NCBI RefSeq assembly: GCF_035998295.1
Contig: NZ_DASYHS010000046.1
Location: 1 to 53,971 of the forward strand
Direction of reading: 5' to 3'
DNA from: DASYHS01 sp035998295
Lineage (GTDB): Bacteria > Pseudomonadota > Alphaproteobacteria > Azospirillales > Azospirillaceae
DNA length: 53,971 nucleotides
Shown: one piece after another, positions 15,640 through 23,685 of the stretch
Layout: each line of letters opens with the position of its first letter
Numbering within the stretch: position 1 is the stretch's first letter
Translations under genes and position numbers: made by a program
Notes under the pieces: model-generated
Databases searched by the model: none
The model's input: the letters and a program-made list of their open reading frames with translations, nothing else
What the model was told of the DNA's origin: nothing

Positions 15640-16668
15640 ATGGATCACGCACTTCCAACGGCCATACGGGACGAGGACGAACTCGACGAGCTGCTGTCGC
15701 GGCCGAGCGACGGGCTGGTCTCCGCCCTGGCCGGCCTGGATGGCGACATCACCATCCTCGGCGTCGGGGGGAAGATGGGGCCGACGCTGGCGCGCATGGC
15801 CAAGCGGGCGGCGCCGCACAAGCGGGTCATCGGCGTGGCGCGGTTCTCCGAGCCCGGCCTCAAGGAGAAGCTCGAGGCGTGGCAGATCGAGACCGTCGCC
15901 TGCGACCTGCTGGACGCGAGCGCGGTGGACGCGCTGGAGAAGACGGCCAACGTCGTCTTCATGGCGGGCCGCAAGTTCGGGTCGAGCGGCAACCAGGCCC
16001 TCACCTGGGCCATGAACGTGCACGTGCCGGCCCTGGTGGCGCAGGCGTTCCGGGACTCGCGCATCGTCGCCTTCTCCACCGCATGCGTGTACCCCTTCGT
16101 CGGTGTGACGCAGCCCGGCGCGCGCGAGGACACCATCCTCAACCCGCCCGGCGAGTACGCCAATTCCTGCGTCGGGCGCGAGCGCATGTTCGAGCATTTC
16201 GCCCAGCGCCACGGCACGAAGGTGGCGCTGATCCGGCTCTCCTACGCGATCGACATGCGCTACGGCGTGCTGCACGACGTGGCGCGCGCCGTCCAGGAGG
16301 GCGTTCCGGTGCGGCTCGAGAGCGGGCATTGCAACGTGATCTGGCAGGGCGACGCGAACGACGTCGCCTTGAGGTCCCTTGCGCTGGCCGACAACCCGCC
16401 CCTGATCTTGAACCTGTCGGGACCCGAGCTGGTCGGCATCCGCAGCCTGGCGCGGCGGTTCGGCGAGCTGTTCGGCAGGGAGCCGGTGTTCGAGGGCACC
16501 GAGCAGCCCGAGGCATGGCTCGTGGACACGAGCCTGCAGCAGAACCTGTTCGGCTACCCGGGCGTGCCGCTGCCGCGGCTCGTCGAGTGGACCGCGGCGT
16601 GGCTGAAGCGCGGCGGCCGGTCGCTCGACAAGCCGACCCATTTCGAGGTCCGCGATGGAACGTACTGA
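15640..16668 (+). CDS. NAD-dependent epimerase/dehydratase-like protein with altered YxxxK motif
   Basis: This 342-residue protein has an extended-SDR nucleotide-binding start (ILGVGGKMG, Gly-rich loop 41-47) and the STACVYP strand (146-152) seen in sugar-nucleotide epimerases. Where GalE-type enzymes have the catalytic YxxxK, this protein reads EYANSC, Tyr173 with Cys177 in place of Lys. It may bind nucleotide without classical chemistry, or act by a different mechanism. ATG 15640 has GGGAG 9 bp upstream; ATG 15631 overlaps the preceding stop but sits right against that site. The 3' end overlaps the TetR gene by 14 bp. A role in the same sugar-acid pathway is inferred from position. Confidence 0.7.
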   Translation: MDHALPTAIRDEDELDELLSRPSDGLVSALAGLDGDITILGVGGKMGPTLARMAKRAAPHKRVIGVARFSEPGLKEKLEAWQIETVACDLLDASAVDALEKTANVVFMAGRKFGSSGNQALTWAMNVHVPALVAQAFRDSRIVAFSTACVYPFVGVTQPGAREDTILNPPGEYANSCVGRERMFEHFAQRHGTKVALIRLSYAIDMRYGVLHDVARAVQEGVPVRLESGHCNVIWQGDANDVALRSLALADNPPLILNLSGPELVGIRSLARRFGELFGREPVFEGTEQPEAWLVDTSLQQNLFGYPGVPLPRLVEWTAAWLKRGGRSLDKPTHFEVRDGTY

Positions 16669-17386
16669 CGCGCCGTCGCGGGCAGGCACGTCCAGGCGCG
16701 AAGCGGCCCCCGGCGAGGCTGCCGGCGACAGCGAGCGCCGCGCCACGCGCGACGCGGCCGCCACGCGGGCGCGCATCCTGGCCGCGGCGTCGAAGGAGTT
16801 CGCCGACAAGGGGCTGAAGGGCACGCGCATCGACGAGATCGCGAAGCGCAGCCGCTGCAACAAGGCGTTGATCTACCATTACTTCGCCAGCAAGGAGGCG
16901 CTGTTCAGCGCCGTGCTGGAGAAGACCTACGAGGACATCCGCACGGCGGAGCACAAGCTCGACCTGACCCATCGCGAGCCGGTCGAGGCGATGCGCGAGC
17001 TGATCGGGTTCTCGTTCGACTACGTGAGCGCCCATCCCGAGTTCATCTCGCTGATCAACGACGAGAACCTGCACGGCGGCGTTCACGTCGCCCACTCGGC
17101 AAAGGCCCGAGACCTGAACAGCCCGCTCGTTTCCGTGATCGAGACCATCCTCGATCGCGGCGAGGCGGAGGGCAAGTTCCGGGGCGGCGTCGACCCCGTC
17201 CAGCTCTACATCTCGATCGCCAGCATCTGCTACTTCTTCATCGCGAACAGGTCGACGCTCTCCGTGATCTTCGACCTGCCGAAGACCCCCGACATCCTGG
17301 ACATCCGCCGCCGCCACGTCATCGACGTGATCCTGGGCTACCTGCGCCCGAACGGTCCCGCCGGCACGGCGAAGCCGGGCGTATGA
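16655..17386 (+). CDS. TetR-family regulator (RutR-like C-terminal domain)
   Basis: A 243-residue regulator. An Arg/Ala-rich disordered N-terminus of about 30 residues precedes the HTH (TRIDEIAKRSRCNKALIYHYF, about 66-86) and the KEALF segment. The C-terminal domain, with PEFISLINDENLHGG, resembles the RutR-type ligand domain. It lies inside the TTT/enolase/aldolase run, overlapping the epimerase-like gene by 14 bp, and probably represses that operon; a CTAAC-N6-GTTAG palindrome before tctC is a candidate site. The last codons and stop are the first of three 29-bp tandem repeats. Confidence 0.85.
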   Translation: MERTDAPSRAGTSRREAAPGEAAGDSERRATRDAAATRARILAAASKEFADKGLKGTRIDEIAKRSRCNKALIYHYFASKEALFSAVLEKTYEDIRTAEHKLDLTHREPVEAMRELIGFSFDYVSAHPEFISLINDENLHGGVHVAHSAKARDLNSPLVSVIETILDRGEAEGKFRGGVDPVQLYISIASICYFFIANRSTLSVIFDLPKTPDILDIRRRHVIDVILGYLRPNGPAGTAKPGV

Positions 17387-17439
17387 ACACAGGCACGGCG
17401 AAGCCGGGCGAATGATTACCGGCACGGCGAAGCCGGGCG
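17363..17439. repeat. Three 29-bp tandem units starting inside the end of the tetR gene
   Basis: GGCACGGCGAAGCCGGGCG occurs at 17363-17381, 17392-17410 and 17421-17439, each exactly 29 bp after the last and each followed by TATGA, AATGA or GATGA. The first copy encodes the GTAKPG tail of the TetR protein and its TGA stop. CGGC-GAA-GCCG inside each unit could form a small hairpin. The array fills most of the gap before the DapA-like gene. Confidence 0.8.
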
Positions 17440-17481
17440 GATGACCGCCGGCCGGGGCGCGCCACAACCGAAGGACAGACC

Positions 17482-18531
17482 GTGAAGATCAGCGAACTTC
17501 CCGCCCGCCCGCTCGCCGCGCTGCGCAAGGGAGGCGTCATACCGGCCCACCCCCTCGCCCTCGACGCCGCGCGCCGGCTGGACGAGCGCCGCCAGCGCGC
17601 GCTGTCGCGCTACTATCTCGATGCCGGCGCCGCCGGTCTCGCGGTCGGCGTCCACACCACCCAGTTCGAGATCCGCGACCACGGCCTTCTGGAGCCCGTG
17701 CTGACGCTCGCGGCGCAAGAGGCCGCCGCCCATCCCGGCGAGCCCTTCCTGGTCGCCGGCGCGATCGGCCGGACCGGGCAGGCCGTCCGCGAGGCGGAAC
17801 TGGCCCGCGTCAAGGGCTACCACGCGGTGCTCCTGGGCCTGGCCGGCCTGGACGATCTCGACGAGGACGCGCTGGTCGCCCATTGCCGCGCCGTCGCCGA
17901 CGTCATGCCGATCATCGGCTTCTACCTTCAGACCGCCGTCGGCGGGCCCGTGCTGCCCTATTCCTTCTGGCGGCGCTTTGCGCGGATCGAGAACGTGGTG
18001 GCGATCAAGATCGCGCCGTTCCACCGCTATCGCACCCTCGACGTCGCGCGCGCGGTCGTGGACGCCGGGGCCGAAGAGCGCATCACGCTCTATACCGGCA
18101 ACGACGACCACATCGTCGCCGACCTGATGACCCGCTTCACCTTCATGCGCGACGGCAAGCCCGTGAGCGTCCGGATCAAGGGCGGCCTCCTCGGTCACTG
18201 GGCCGTATGGACGAAGCGCGCGGTCGAGCTTCTGGCGGACATCCACGAAAGGCCGGATGCCAGGACCACGGCCGAGTGGCTGGAACTGGACGCCCGCACC
18301 ACGGAGGCGAACGGCGTCCTCTTCGACGTCGCCAACGGCTTCGCCGGCTGCATCGCCGCGATCCACGAAGTGCTGCGCCGCCAGGGCCTCCTGGAAGGCA
18401 TCTGGTGCCTCAACCCCGACGAGACGATGGGCCCCGGACAGGCCGAGGAGCTCGACCGGATCTACCGCGATTATCCCGAACTGAACGACGACGCTTTCGT
18501 GCGGGCCAATCTCGGCCGCTGGCTGAAGTGA
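17482..18531 (+). CDS. DapA/NanA-family aldolase-like protein
   Basis: A 349-residue TIM-barrel protein of the dihydrodipicolinate synthase / N-acetylneuraminate lyase family. The Schiff-base lysine is Lys176 in NVVAIKIAPF, and IIGFYLQ (Tyr148) matches the conserved Tyr strand. It is somewhat longer than DapA (about 290). Family members cleave or form bonds next to a 2-keto acid; after an enolase-type dehydratase this fits retro-aldol cleavage or dehydration of a 2-keto-3-deoxy sugar acid. GTG/GxxGE-type pyruvate-binding residues are not obvious, so a divergent mechanism is possible. It is the last gene of the run and ends at a strong hairpin. Confidence 0.75.
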   Translation: MKISELPARPLAALRKGGVIPAHPLALDAARRLDERRQRALSRYYLDAGAAGLAVGVHTTQFEIRDHGLLEPVLTLAAQEAAAHPGEPFLVAGAIGRTGQAVREAELARVKGYHAVLLGLAGLDDLDEDALVAHCRAVADVMPIIGFYLQTAVGGPVLPYSFWRRFARIENVVAIKIAPFHRYRTLDVARAVVDAGAEERITLYTGNDDHIVADLMTRFTFMRDGKPVSVRIKGGLLGHWAVWTKRAVELLADIHERPDARTTAEWLELDARTTEANGVLFDVANGFAGCIAAIHEVLRRQGLLEGIWCLNPDETMGPGQAEELDRIYRDYPELNDDAFVRANLGRWLK

Positions 18532-18537
18532 CGCGTG

Positions 18538-18575
18538 CCGGACTGCCCGGGGCGGGGCAGCCCCGGGCCGTCCGG
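18538..18575. terminator. Strong bidirectional hairpin between convergent genes
   Basis: GCCCGGGGC (18545-18553) and GCCCCGGGC (18560-18568) are perfect 9-bp arms around a 6-base loop, extended by CCGGAC (18538-18543) and GTCCGG (18570-18575) after a one-base mismatch on each side. It lies in the 51-bp gap between the DapA-like gene and the convergent GntR gene. There is no U-tract on either side. Confidence 0.6.
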
Positions 18576-18582
18576 GCCGCCT

Positions 18583-19299
18583 TCACCCCGTGCGCTCCGG
18601 CTGCGGGGCCGGAATCGTCCGGTCGAACAGCTCCGGAAAACGCCGCTCCAGTTCCGGCAGCGAGGTGAGGATCTCGCGCAGGTGCCGGCGCATCGCGGCC
18701 TCGGCGCGGTCCGCGTCGCGGGCGGCGATGGCGTCGACCACCGCCTCGTGCTGGACGATCAGGCGGTCGAGCGGCGTGGCGTGCGGCAGGCTGAGATAGC
18801 GCACGCGGTCCATCTGCGCCTTGGTCTCTTCCACCACCCGCCAGGCGTATTCGCAGTCCGCGCCGGCCGCGATCGTGCGGTGGAAGGCCTCGTCCAGCTC
18901 CATGAACCGCTGCGGGCGCAGGTCGTCCGCGGCCGCGCGCTGGGCCTCCAGGTTGCGGCGCAGGTCGTCGACGGTGCCCTCCCGCAGCTCCTGGCAAGCC
19001 CGGCGGACGATTGCCAGTTCCACCGCCTCGCGCACGAAGCGGGCGTCGCACACCTGCTTGGTCGAGATCTGGACGACGAAGGTGCCCCGCTGCGGGCGGA
19101 TCGTCAGCAGCCCGGCCTCGCCGAGCTTGATGAAGGCCTCGCGCACCGGCTGCCGGCTGACGCCGAGCTGGCCGGCGATCTCCTGCTCCGACAGCGCCTG
19201 GCCGGGCTTGAAATGCATCGTGATGACGGCTTGGCGCAGCTCCCGGAACACCCGTCTCGCGACGGGTTCGGACGAGTCCGCTTCGATCCTCTTCAGCAT
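18583..19299 (-). CDS. GntR-family regulator (FadR/FCD), probable hexuronate repressor
   Basis: A 238-residue regulator. The N-terminal winged HTH spans about residues 10-78 (LSEQEIAGQLGVSRQPVREAFIKL, then the RPQRGTFV wing), followed by an FCD domain with the usual Asp/His metal ligands (FMELDEAFHRTI and ILTSL regions). It diverges from the TRAP-uxaC-uxuB-uxuA operon, the position held by UxuR/ExuR-type repressors of hexuronate genes, so it probably senses a hexuronate or pathway intermediate. ATG 19299 is preferred over an upstream GTG (19323). A TACTA-N6-TAGTA dyad in the divergent gap is a candidate site. Confidence 0.83.
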   Translation of the reverse strand: MLKRIEADSSEPVARRVFRELRQAVITMHFKPGQALSEQEIAGQLGVSRQPVREAFIKLGEAGLLTIRPQRGTFVVQISTKQVCDARFVREAVELAIVRRACQELREGTVDDLRRNLEAQRAAADDLRPQRFMELDEAFHRTIAAGADCEYAWRVVEETKAQMDRVRYLSLPHATPLDRLIVQHEAVVDAIAARDADRAEAAMRRHLREILTSLPELERRFPELFDRTIPAPQPERTG

Positions 19300-19361
19300 G
19301 GTCCCCGTTTCCTGCGCCGGCACCGGGGCGGCGCAAAGCGTTTGCTTTCCCGATTTTCGTA

Positions 19362-19377
19362 TACTACCATACTAGTA
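19362..19377. promoter_or_regulatory. TACTA-N6-TAGTA dyad, probable operator of the hexuronate locus
   Basis: TACTA (19362-19366) and TAGTA (19373-19377) are perfect 5-bp arms around CCATAC, in the only AT-rich patch of the 152-bp gap between gntR and the TRAP operon. ATACTA also repeats directly (19361 and 19369). Position and dyad size fit a GntR-family operator; binding is inferred. Confidence 0.45.
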
Positions 19378-19451
19378 AGCGGTGCATCCATCACGCAGTC
19401 ACCGTTCCTAACGTGCCCGGACCTACGGGCCGATCTCCTTGGGAGGATGCT

Positions 19452-20450
19452 ATGAGCTTCATGAATGCCATCCTGCGCGGTGTCGCCCTGGGTGCCGTCC
19501 TGTCCACCGCCGCCGCCGCCACCACCGCCAACGTCGCCTGGGCGGCCGACTATACTCTGGGCGTCAACACCGCGTTGGCGCAGCAAGACCCCCTCTACAA
19601 GGGTTTGGAGGAATTCAAGGCGAAAGTCGAGGCGCGGACGGGCGGGGACGTGGAGGTGCGCCTGTACCCCGGCTCGCAGCTCGGCAAGGACGAGGACGTG
19701 CTGGAGCAGGCGCGCGCGGGCGCCGGCGTCGCAGTGGTCGTCGACGGCGGCCGTCTCGCGGTGTTCGTCGACGAGTTCGGCATCCTCGGCGCGCCCTATC
19801 TCGCCTCGGGCTACGACGGCATCCGCAAGGTCGTCACCTCGCCGGTGTTCGAGGAATGGGCGCAGAAGCTGCGCGACGCCTCGGGCCACCAGGTCCTTTC
19901 CTTCAACTGGTGGCAGGGCGAGCGCCACGTCCTGACCGACAAGCCCGTGGAGAAGCCCGCCGACCTCGAGGGCGTGCGCATGCGCACGCCGGGCGCGCCG
20001 GTATGGATGGAGACGATCCGCGCCATGGGTGCCACGCCGACCCCGATGGGCTGGGCGGAGGTGTATCCGGCGCTCCAGCAGCAGGCGATCGACGGGGTCG
20101 AGGCGCAGCATCCCGCCGCCTACGGCTCGCGCCTGTACGAGGTGGTCAGCGACATTTCCAAGACCGGGCACATCAACCTGATCACCGGTATCGTCACCAG
20201 CGCCCAGTGGTTCGACCAGCTTCCGGAGGAATACCGCCGGATCCTGCGCGAGGAGGCGCTCGCGGCCGGCGACGTCGCCTCCCGCGGCACCGAAGCCTCC
20301 CTCGCCGAGTACGAGCGGCTGATGAAGGAGGAGGGGGTGAAGATCCACGAGATCGACGTCACGCCCTTCCGCGAGGCGACGGCCTCCGTCTACGACACCC
20401 TGGGCTACGCCGATCTGCGCAAGGAGGTGGAGGAGATCCTCCGGAACTGA
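19452..20450 (+). CDS. TRAP transporter solute-binding protein (DctP family), probably for hexuronates
   Basis: A 332-residue periplasmic binding protein. The first 30 residues form a signal peptide (MSFMNAILRG... NVAWAA) cleaved probably after AWA. The mature chain has the DctP layout: YPGSQLGKDEDVLEQ near residue 75, LEGVRMRTPGAPVW near 175, and GWAEVYPALQQQAIDGVE near 205, the segment that carries the ligand-contacting Arg and the dimer helix. It starts the hexuronate operon, so D-glucuronate, D-galacturonate or a related uronate is the expected ligand. ATG 19452 has GGGAGG 5 bp upstream. Confidence 0.86.
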   Translation: MSFMNAILRGVALGAVLSTAAAATTANVAWAADYTLGVNTALAQQDPLYKGLEEFKAKVEARTGGDVEVRLYPGSQLGKDEDVLEQARAGAGVAVVVDGGRLAVFVDEFGILGAPYLASGYDGIRKVVTSPVFEEWAQKLRDASGHQVLSFNWWQGERHVLTDKPVEKPADLEGVRMRTPGAPVWMETIRAMGATPTPMGWAEVYPALQQQAIDGVEAQHPAAYGSRLYEVVSDISKTGHINLITGIVTSAQWFDQLPEEYRRILREEALAAGDVASRGTEASLAEYERLMKEEGVKIHEIDVTPFREATASVYDTLGYADLRKEVEEILRN

Positions 20451-20498
20451 GGCGCGGTGCCGCTCGCGTCCATCGATCCGGATCGGAGGTACCCGCCC

Positions 20499-21005
20499 GT
20501 GCTGTCAGCGTTCGTGAAGGCAGAGGCCCTGGTGGCCGGGGTCCTGCTCGCGGTCATCGTCGTGCTCGTCTTCGCCGCCGGCGTGATGCGCTGGTTCGGG
20601 TATCCCCTGGTCTGGTCGGTGGACCTGGCGCAGCTCCTGTTCGTGTGGGTCAGCTTCCTCGGGGCCGACCTGGCGCTGCGCCGGCATGCGCATATCGGCA
20701 TCGACTATCTGGTCAAGCGCCTGCCGCCGCGTGCGCGGACGCTGCTGGACGTGGCGCTGGCGCTGCTCCTGCTGGCTTTCCTGCTGGCGATGACCGTGCT
20801 GGGCTACCGCCTCACCATGCTCAACCTCGAGCGCCGGTTCGGCGACAGCGGGATCAGCTACGCCTTCGTGACGTCGGCCGTGCCGGTCGGATGCCTGCTG
20901 CTCGCCCTGACGCTGTCCGGCCAGCTCGTCCGCGCGCTCCGCAGCCTGCGCCGTGCGCCGCAGCCGGTCTTCGTCGCGGCCAGGGGCGGGGAGGGCGCGC
21001 CGTGA
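20499..21005 (+). CDS. TRAP transporter small permease (DctQ family)
   Basis: This 168-residue membrane protein has four hydrophobic helices, the first at about 7-28 (AEALVAGVLLAVIVVLVFAA), and the DctQ pattern WSVDLAQLLFVWVSFLGADLALRRHAHIGID across helix 2. GTG 20499 is chosen because GGAGG lies 9 bp upstream and the protein then begins just before helix 1; a GTG at 20457 would add 14 polar residues. Its stop overlaps the dctM start (GTGA). Confidence 0.8.
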   Translation: MLSAFVKAEALVAGVLLAVIVVLVFAAGVMRWFGYPLVWSVDLAQLLFVWVSFLGADLALRRHAHIGIDYLVKRLPPRARTLLDVALALLLLAFLLAMTVLGYRLTMLNLERRFGDSGISYAFVTSAVPVGCLLLALTLSGQLVRALRSLRRAPQPVFVAARGGEGAP

Positions 21006-22279
21006 CGCTCCTCGCCCTCGTCTTCTTCGTGCTGATGCTGCTCGGGTTGCCGATCGCCTTCGCGATCGGGATGGCGGGCTTTTCCTTCTTCGTCACCAAC
21101 GAGCTGATGCCGGTATCGATCGGCGTCCAGCAGGTGGCGACCGCGTCCCAGAGCTTCCCGCTCCTCGCCGTGCCGTTCTTCGTGCTGGCCGGCCACATGA
21201 TGAACCGCACCGGCATCACGCACCGCCTGATCGCCTGCTCCAGCGTGCTGGTGTCGTGGATGGCGGGCGGGCTGGCCCAGGTCAGCATCGTGCTGTCGAC
21301 GCTGATGGGCGGCGTCTCCGGCTCGGCCGTCGCCGACGCCGCCATGGAGGCGCGCATCCTCGGCCCCGGCCTGATCGCGCGCGGATACTCCAAGGGCTTC
21401 ACCTCCGCCGTGATCGCGATCAGTTCGCTGATCACCGCGACGATCCCGCCCAGCCTCGGCCTGATCCTCTACGGCTTCGTCGGCAACGTCTCGATCGGCC
21501 GGCTGTTCCTGGCCGGCGTCGTCCCGGGGCTGCTGATGATGGCGGTTCTGATGGCGACGGTCTGGGCGATCGCGCGGCGGCGCGGTTACGGCGCCGAGTC
21601 GGCCGAGCGCCCGACGCTGCGGGCCGTCGGCCGGGCGGTGGCCGACGCGAAATGGGCGCTGCTGTTCCCGGTCGCCCTGCTGTTCGCTATCCGCGGCGGC
21701 GTGTTCACCCCGTCCGAGGTCGGCGCCTTCGCGGTCGTCTACGCCGGCGTCGTCGGCTTCCTCCTCCACCGCGAGCTGAGCTGGGCCGGCATGATGGAGG
21801 CGCTCGGCGAGGCCGTGGTCGACACCGGCATGATCATGCTGATCATCCTGTTCTCGGGCATGGTCGGCTACGCGATCGTGTTCGAGCAGGCCCCGCAGTC
21901 GATCGCGGCGGCCATGGCCGGGCTGACGCGCGAGCCGCTGCTGGTCGTGGCGATGATCCTGGTGTTCCTGTTCCTGGCCGGCCTGTTCGTCGAGAGCACC
22001 GTGCTGGTGCTGCTGCTGACGCCGATCTTCCTGCCGATCGTGACGCCGCTCGGCGTCGATCCCGTGCATTTCGGCATCCTGATGATGACGATCGTGACGT
22101 TCGGCTCGATGACCCCGCCGGTCGGGGTGGCGATGTACACGGTGTGCAGCCTGCTCGACTGCCCGGTGGAGGACTACGTCGTCGAGGCGCTGCCCTTCGT
22201 CGCCGCGGTCCTGGCCCTGATCGTCGTGCTGACGCTGTGGCCGGGCCTCGTCCTGTTCCTGCCGAACGCCCTGATGTGA
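21002..22279 (+). CDS. TRAP transporter large permease (DctM family)
   Basis: A 425-residue membrane protein of standard DctM length. Hallmarks include LLAVPFFVLAGHMMNRTG near residue 55, GGVSGSAVADAA near 100, ISSLITATIPPSLGLILYGFVGN near 140, and GSMTPPVGVAMY near 370. It is the ion-coupled subunit of the uptake system. The GTG start overlaps the dctQ stop; an upstream in-frame reading running through dctP and dctQ is not the gene. uxaC follows 5 bp later, tying uptake to catabolism in one transcript. Confidence 0.88.
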   Translation: MTLLALVFFVLMLLGLPIAFAIGMAGFSFFVTNELMPVSIGVQQVATASQSFPLLAVPFFVLAGHMMNRTGITHRLIACSSVLVSWMAGGLAQVSIVLSTLMGGVSGSAVADAAMEARILGPGLIARGYSKGFTSAVIAISSLITATIPPSLGLILYGFVGNVSIGRLFLAGVVPGLLMMAVLMATVWAIARRRGYGAESAERPTLRAVGRAVADAKWALLFPVALLFAIRGGVFTPSEVGAFAVVYAGVVGFLLHRELSWAGMMEALGEAVVDTGMIMLIILFSGMVGYAIVFEQAPQSIAAAMAGLTREPLLVVAMILVFLFLAGLFVESTVLVLLLTPIFLPIVTPLGVDPVHFGILMMTIVTFGSMTPPVGVAMYTVCSLLDCPVEDYVVEALPFVAAVLALIVVLTLWPGLVLFLPNALM

Positions 22280-22284
22280 CGTCC

Positions 22285-23685
22285 ATGCTCCACGAAGACC
22301 GCCTGTTCCCGGCCGACGAGCGTACGCGCGCCATCGCGCGGGTCCTCTATGCCGAGGTGTGCGACCTGCCGATCGTCAGCCCGCATGGCCACACCGACCC
22401 GGCATGGTTCGCCCTCGACCGGCCGTTCGCCAGCCCGGCCGAACTCCTCGTCGTGCCGGACCATTACCTGCTGCGCATGCTGTACAGCCAGGGCGTGCCG
22501 CTGGAACGCCTGGGCGTGCCGCGGCTGGACGGCGGTCCCGTCGAGGCCGATCCCCGGCGGATCTGGCGCGTCGTGGCCGAGAACTGGCATCTCTTCCGCG
22601 GGACGCCGACCCGCCTGTGGTGGGAGCATTCGCTCGAACGCGTTTTCGGCGTCACGCAACGCCTCTCGGCGGCCACCGCCGACGGGATCTACGACTGCAT
22701 AGACGCGTGCCTCGCCCGTCCCGAGTTCCGGCCGCGCGCCTTGTTCGAGCGTTTCGGCATCGAGGTGCTGGCGACCACCGAATCGCCGCTCGACACCCTC
22801 GACCATCACCGGGCCATCCGGGCGTCCGGCTGGTCCGGCCGCGTCGTCACGACCTTCCGGCCGGATATCGTGCTCGACCCGGACACGCCGGGCTTCCTGC
22901 GGAACCTGGAGGCGCTGGGAGATCTCGCCGGCGAGGACGCGCTGCGCTGGAACGGCTATCTCGCGGCGCTGGCGCGGCGCCGGCGGGACTTCATGGCGTG
23001 CGGCGCCACCGCCACCGACCACGGCCATCCGACCGCCGCCACCGCCGACCTGCCGCGCGACGAGGCGGCCCGGCTGTTCGAGCGCATCGTCTCCGGCCGC
23101 TTCGAGCCGGGCGAGGCCGAACTGTTCCGCGGCCAGATGCTGACGGAGATGGCGCGCATGAGCCTGGAGGACGGGCTGGTGATGCAGATCCATCCCGGCG
23201 TCCACCGCAGCCACAATCCCCGGCTGACCGGCACCTTCGGGCCGAACCGGGGCGACGACATCCCCGTGCGGACCGATTTCGTCGGCGCCTTGAAGCCCCT
23301 GCTGGACCGCTTCGGCAACGAGCGGGACCTGACGGTGATCCTGTTCACGGTCGACGAGACGACCTATGCGCGCGAGCTGGCGCCGCTCGCCGGCCACTAT
23401 CCCGCGTTGCGCCTGGGGCCGGCCTGGTGGTTCCACGACAGCCCGGAGGGCATGCTGCGCTACCGCGAGCGGATGACGGAGACGGCAGGCTTCTACAACA
23501 CCGTCGGCTTCAACGACGACACCCGCGCGTTCCCCTCGATCCCCGCCCGCCACGACGTCGCGCGCCGCGTCGACTGCGCCTTCCTCGCCCGCCTCGTGGC
23601 CGAACACCGGCTGGACGAGGACGAGGCGCGGGAGCTAGCCTCCGATCTCGCCTACGCGCTGCCCAGGAAGGCCTACAAGCTGTGA
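22285..23685 (+). CDS. uxaC: Glucuronate isomerase (uronate isomerase)
   Basis: A 466-residue protein of the amidohydrolase-related UxaC family, which interconverts D-glucuronate and D-fructuronate (or D-galacturonate and D-tagaturonate). The N-terminal SPHGHTDPAWF carries the family HxH-type metal site, WWEHSLERVFG and MQIHPGVHRSHN are characteristic, and FNDDTRAFPSIPARHDVARR near the C-terminus closes the active site. Length matches the family. ATG 22285 is used; a GTG nine bases earlier overlaps the dctM stop and is the alternative. The stop overlaps the start of uxuB (GTGA). Confidence 0.93.
   Translation: MLHEDRLFPADERTRAIARVLYAEVCDLPIVSPHGHTDPAWFALDRPFASPAELLVVPDHYLLRMLYSQGVPLERLGVPRLDGGPVEADPRRIWRVVAENWHLFRGTPTRLWWEHSLERVFGVTQRLSAATADGIYDCIDACLARPEFRPRALFERFGIEVLATTESPLDTLDHHRAIRASGWSGRVVTTFRPDIVLDPDTPGFLRNLEALGDLAGEDALRWNGYLAALARRRRDFMACGATATDHGHPTAATADLPRDEAARLFERIVSGRFEPGEAELFRGQMLTEMARMSLEDGLVMQIHPGVHRSHNPRLTGTFGPNRGDDIPVRTDFVGALKPLLDRFGNERDLTVILFTVDETTYARELAPLAGHYPALRLGPAWWFHDSPEGMLRYRERMTETAGFYNTVGFNDDTRAFPSIPARHDVARRVDCAFLARLVAEHRLDEDEARELASDLAYALPRKAYKL

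Noticed and set aside
17363..17439. The three 29-bp units considered as a CRISPR array
   Set aside because: The units are contiguous tandem copies with only 10 bp between conserved cores, no unique spacers of 30-40 bp, and no cas genes.
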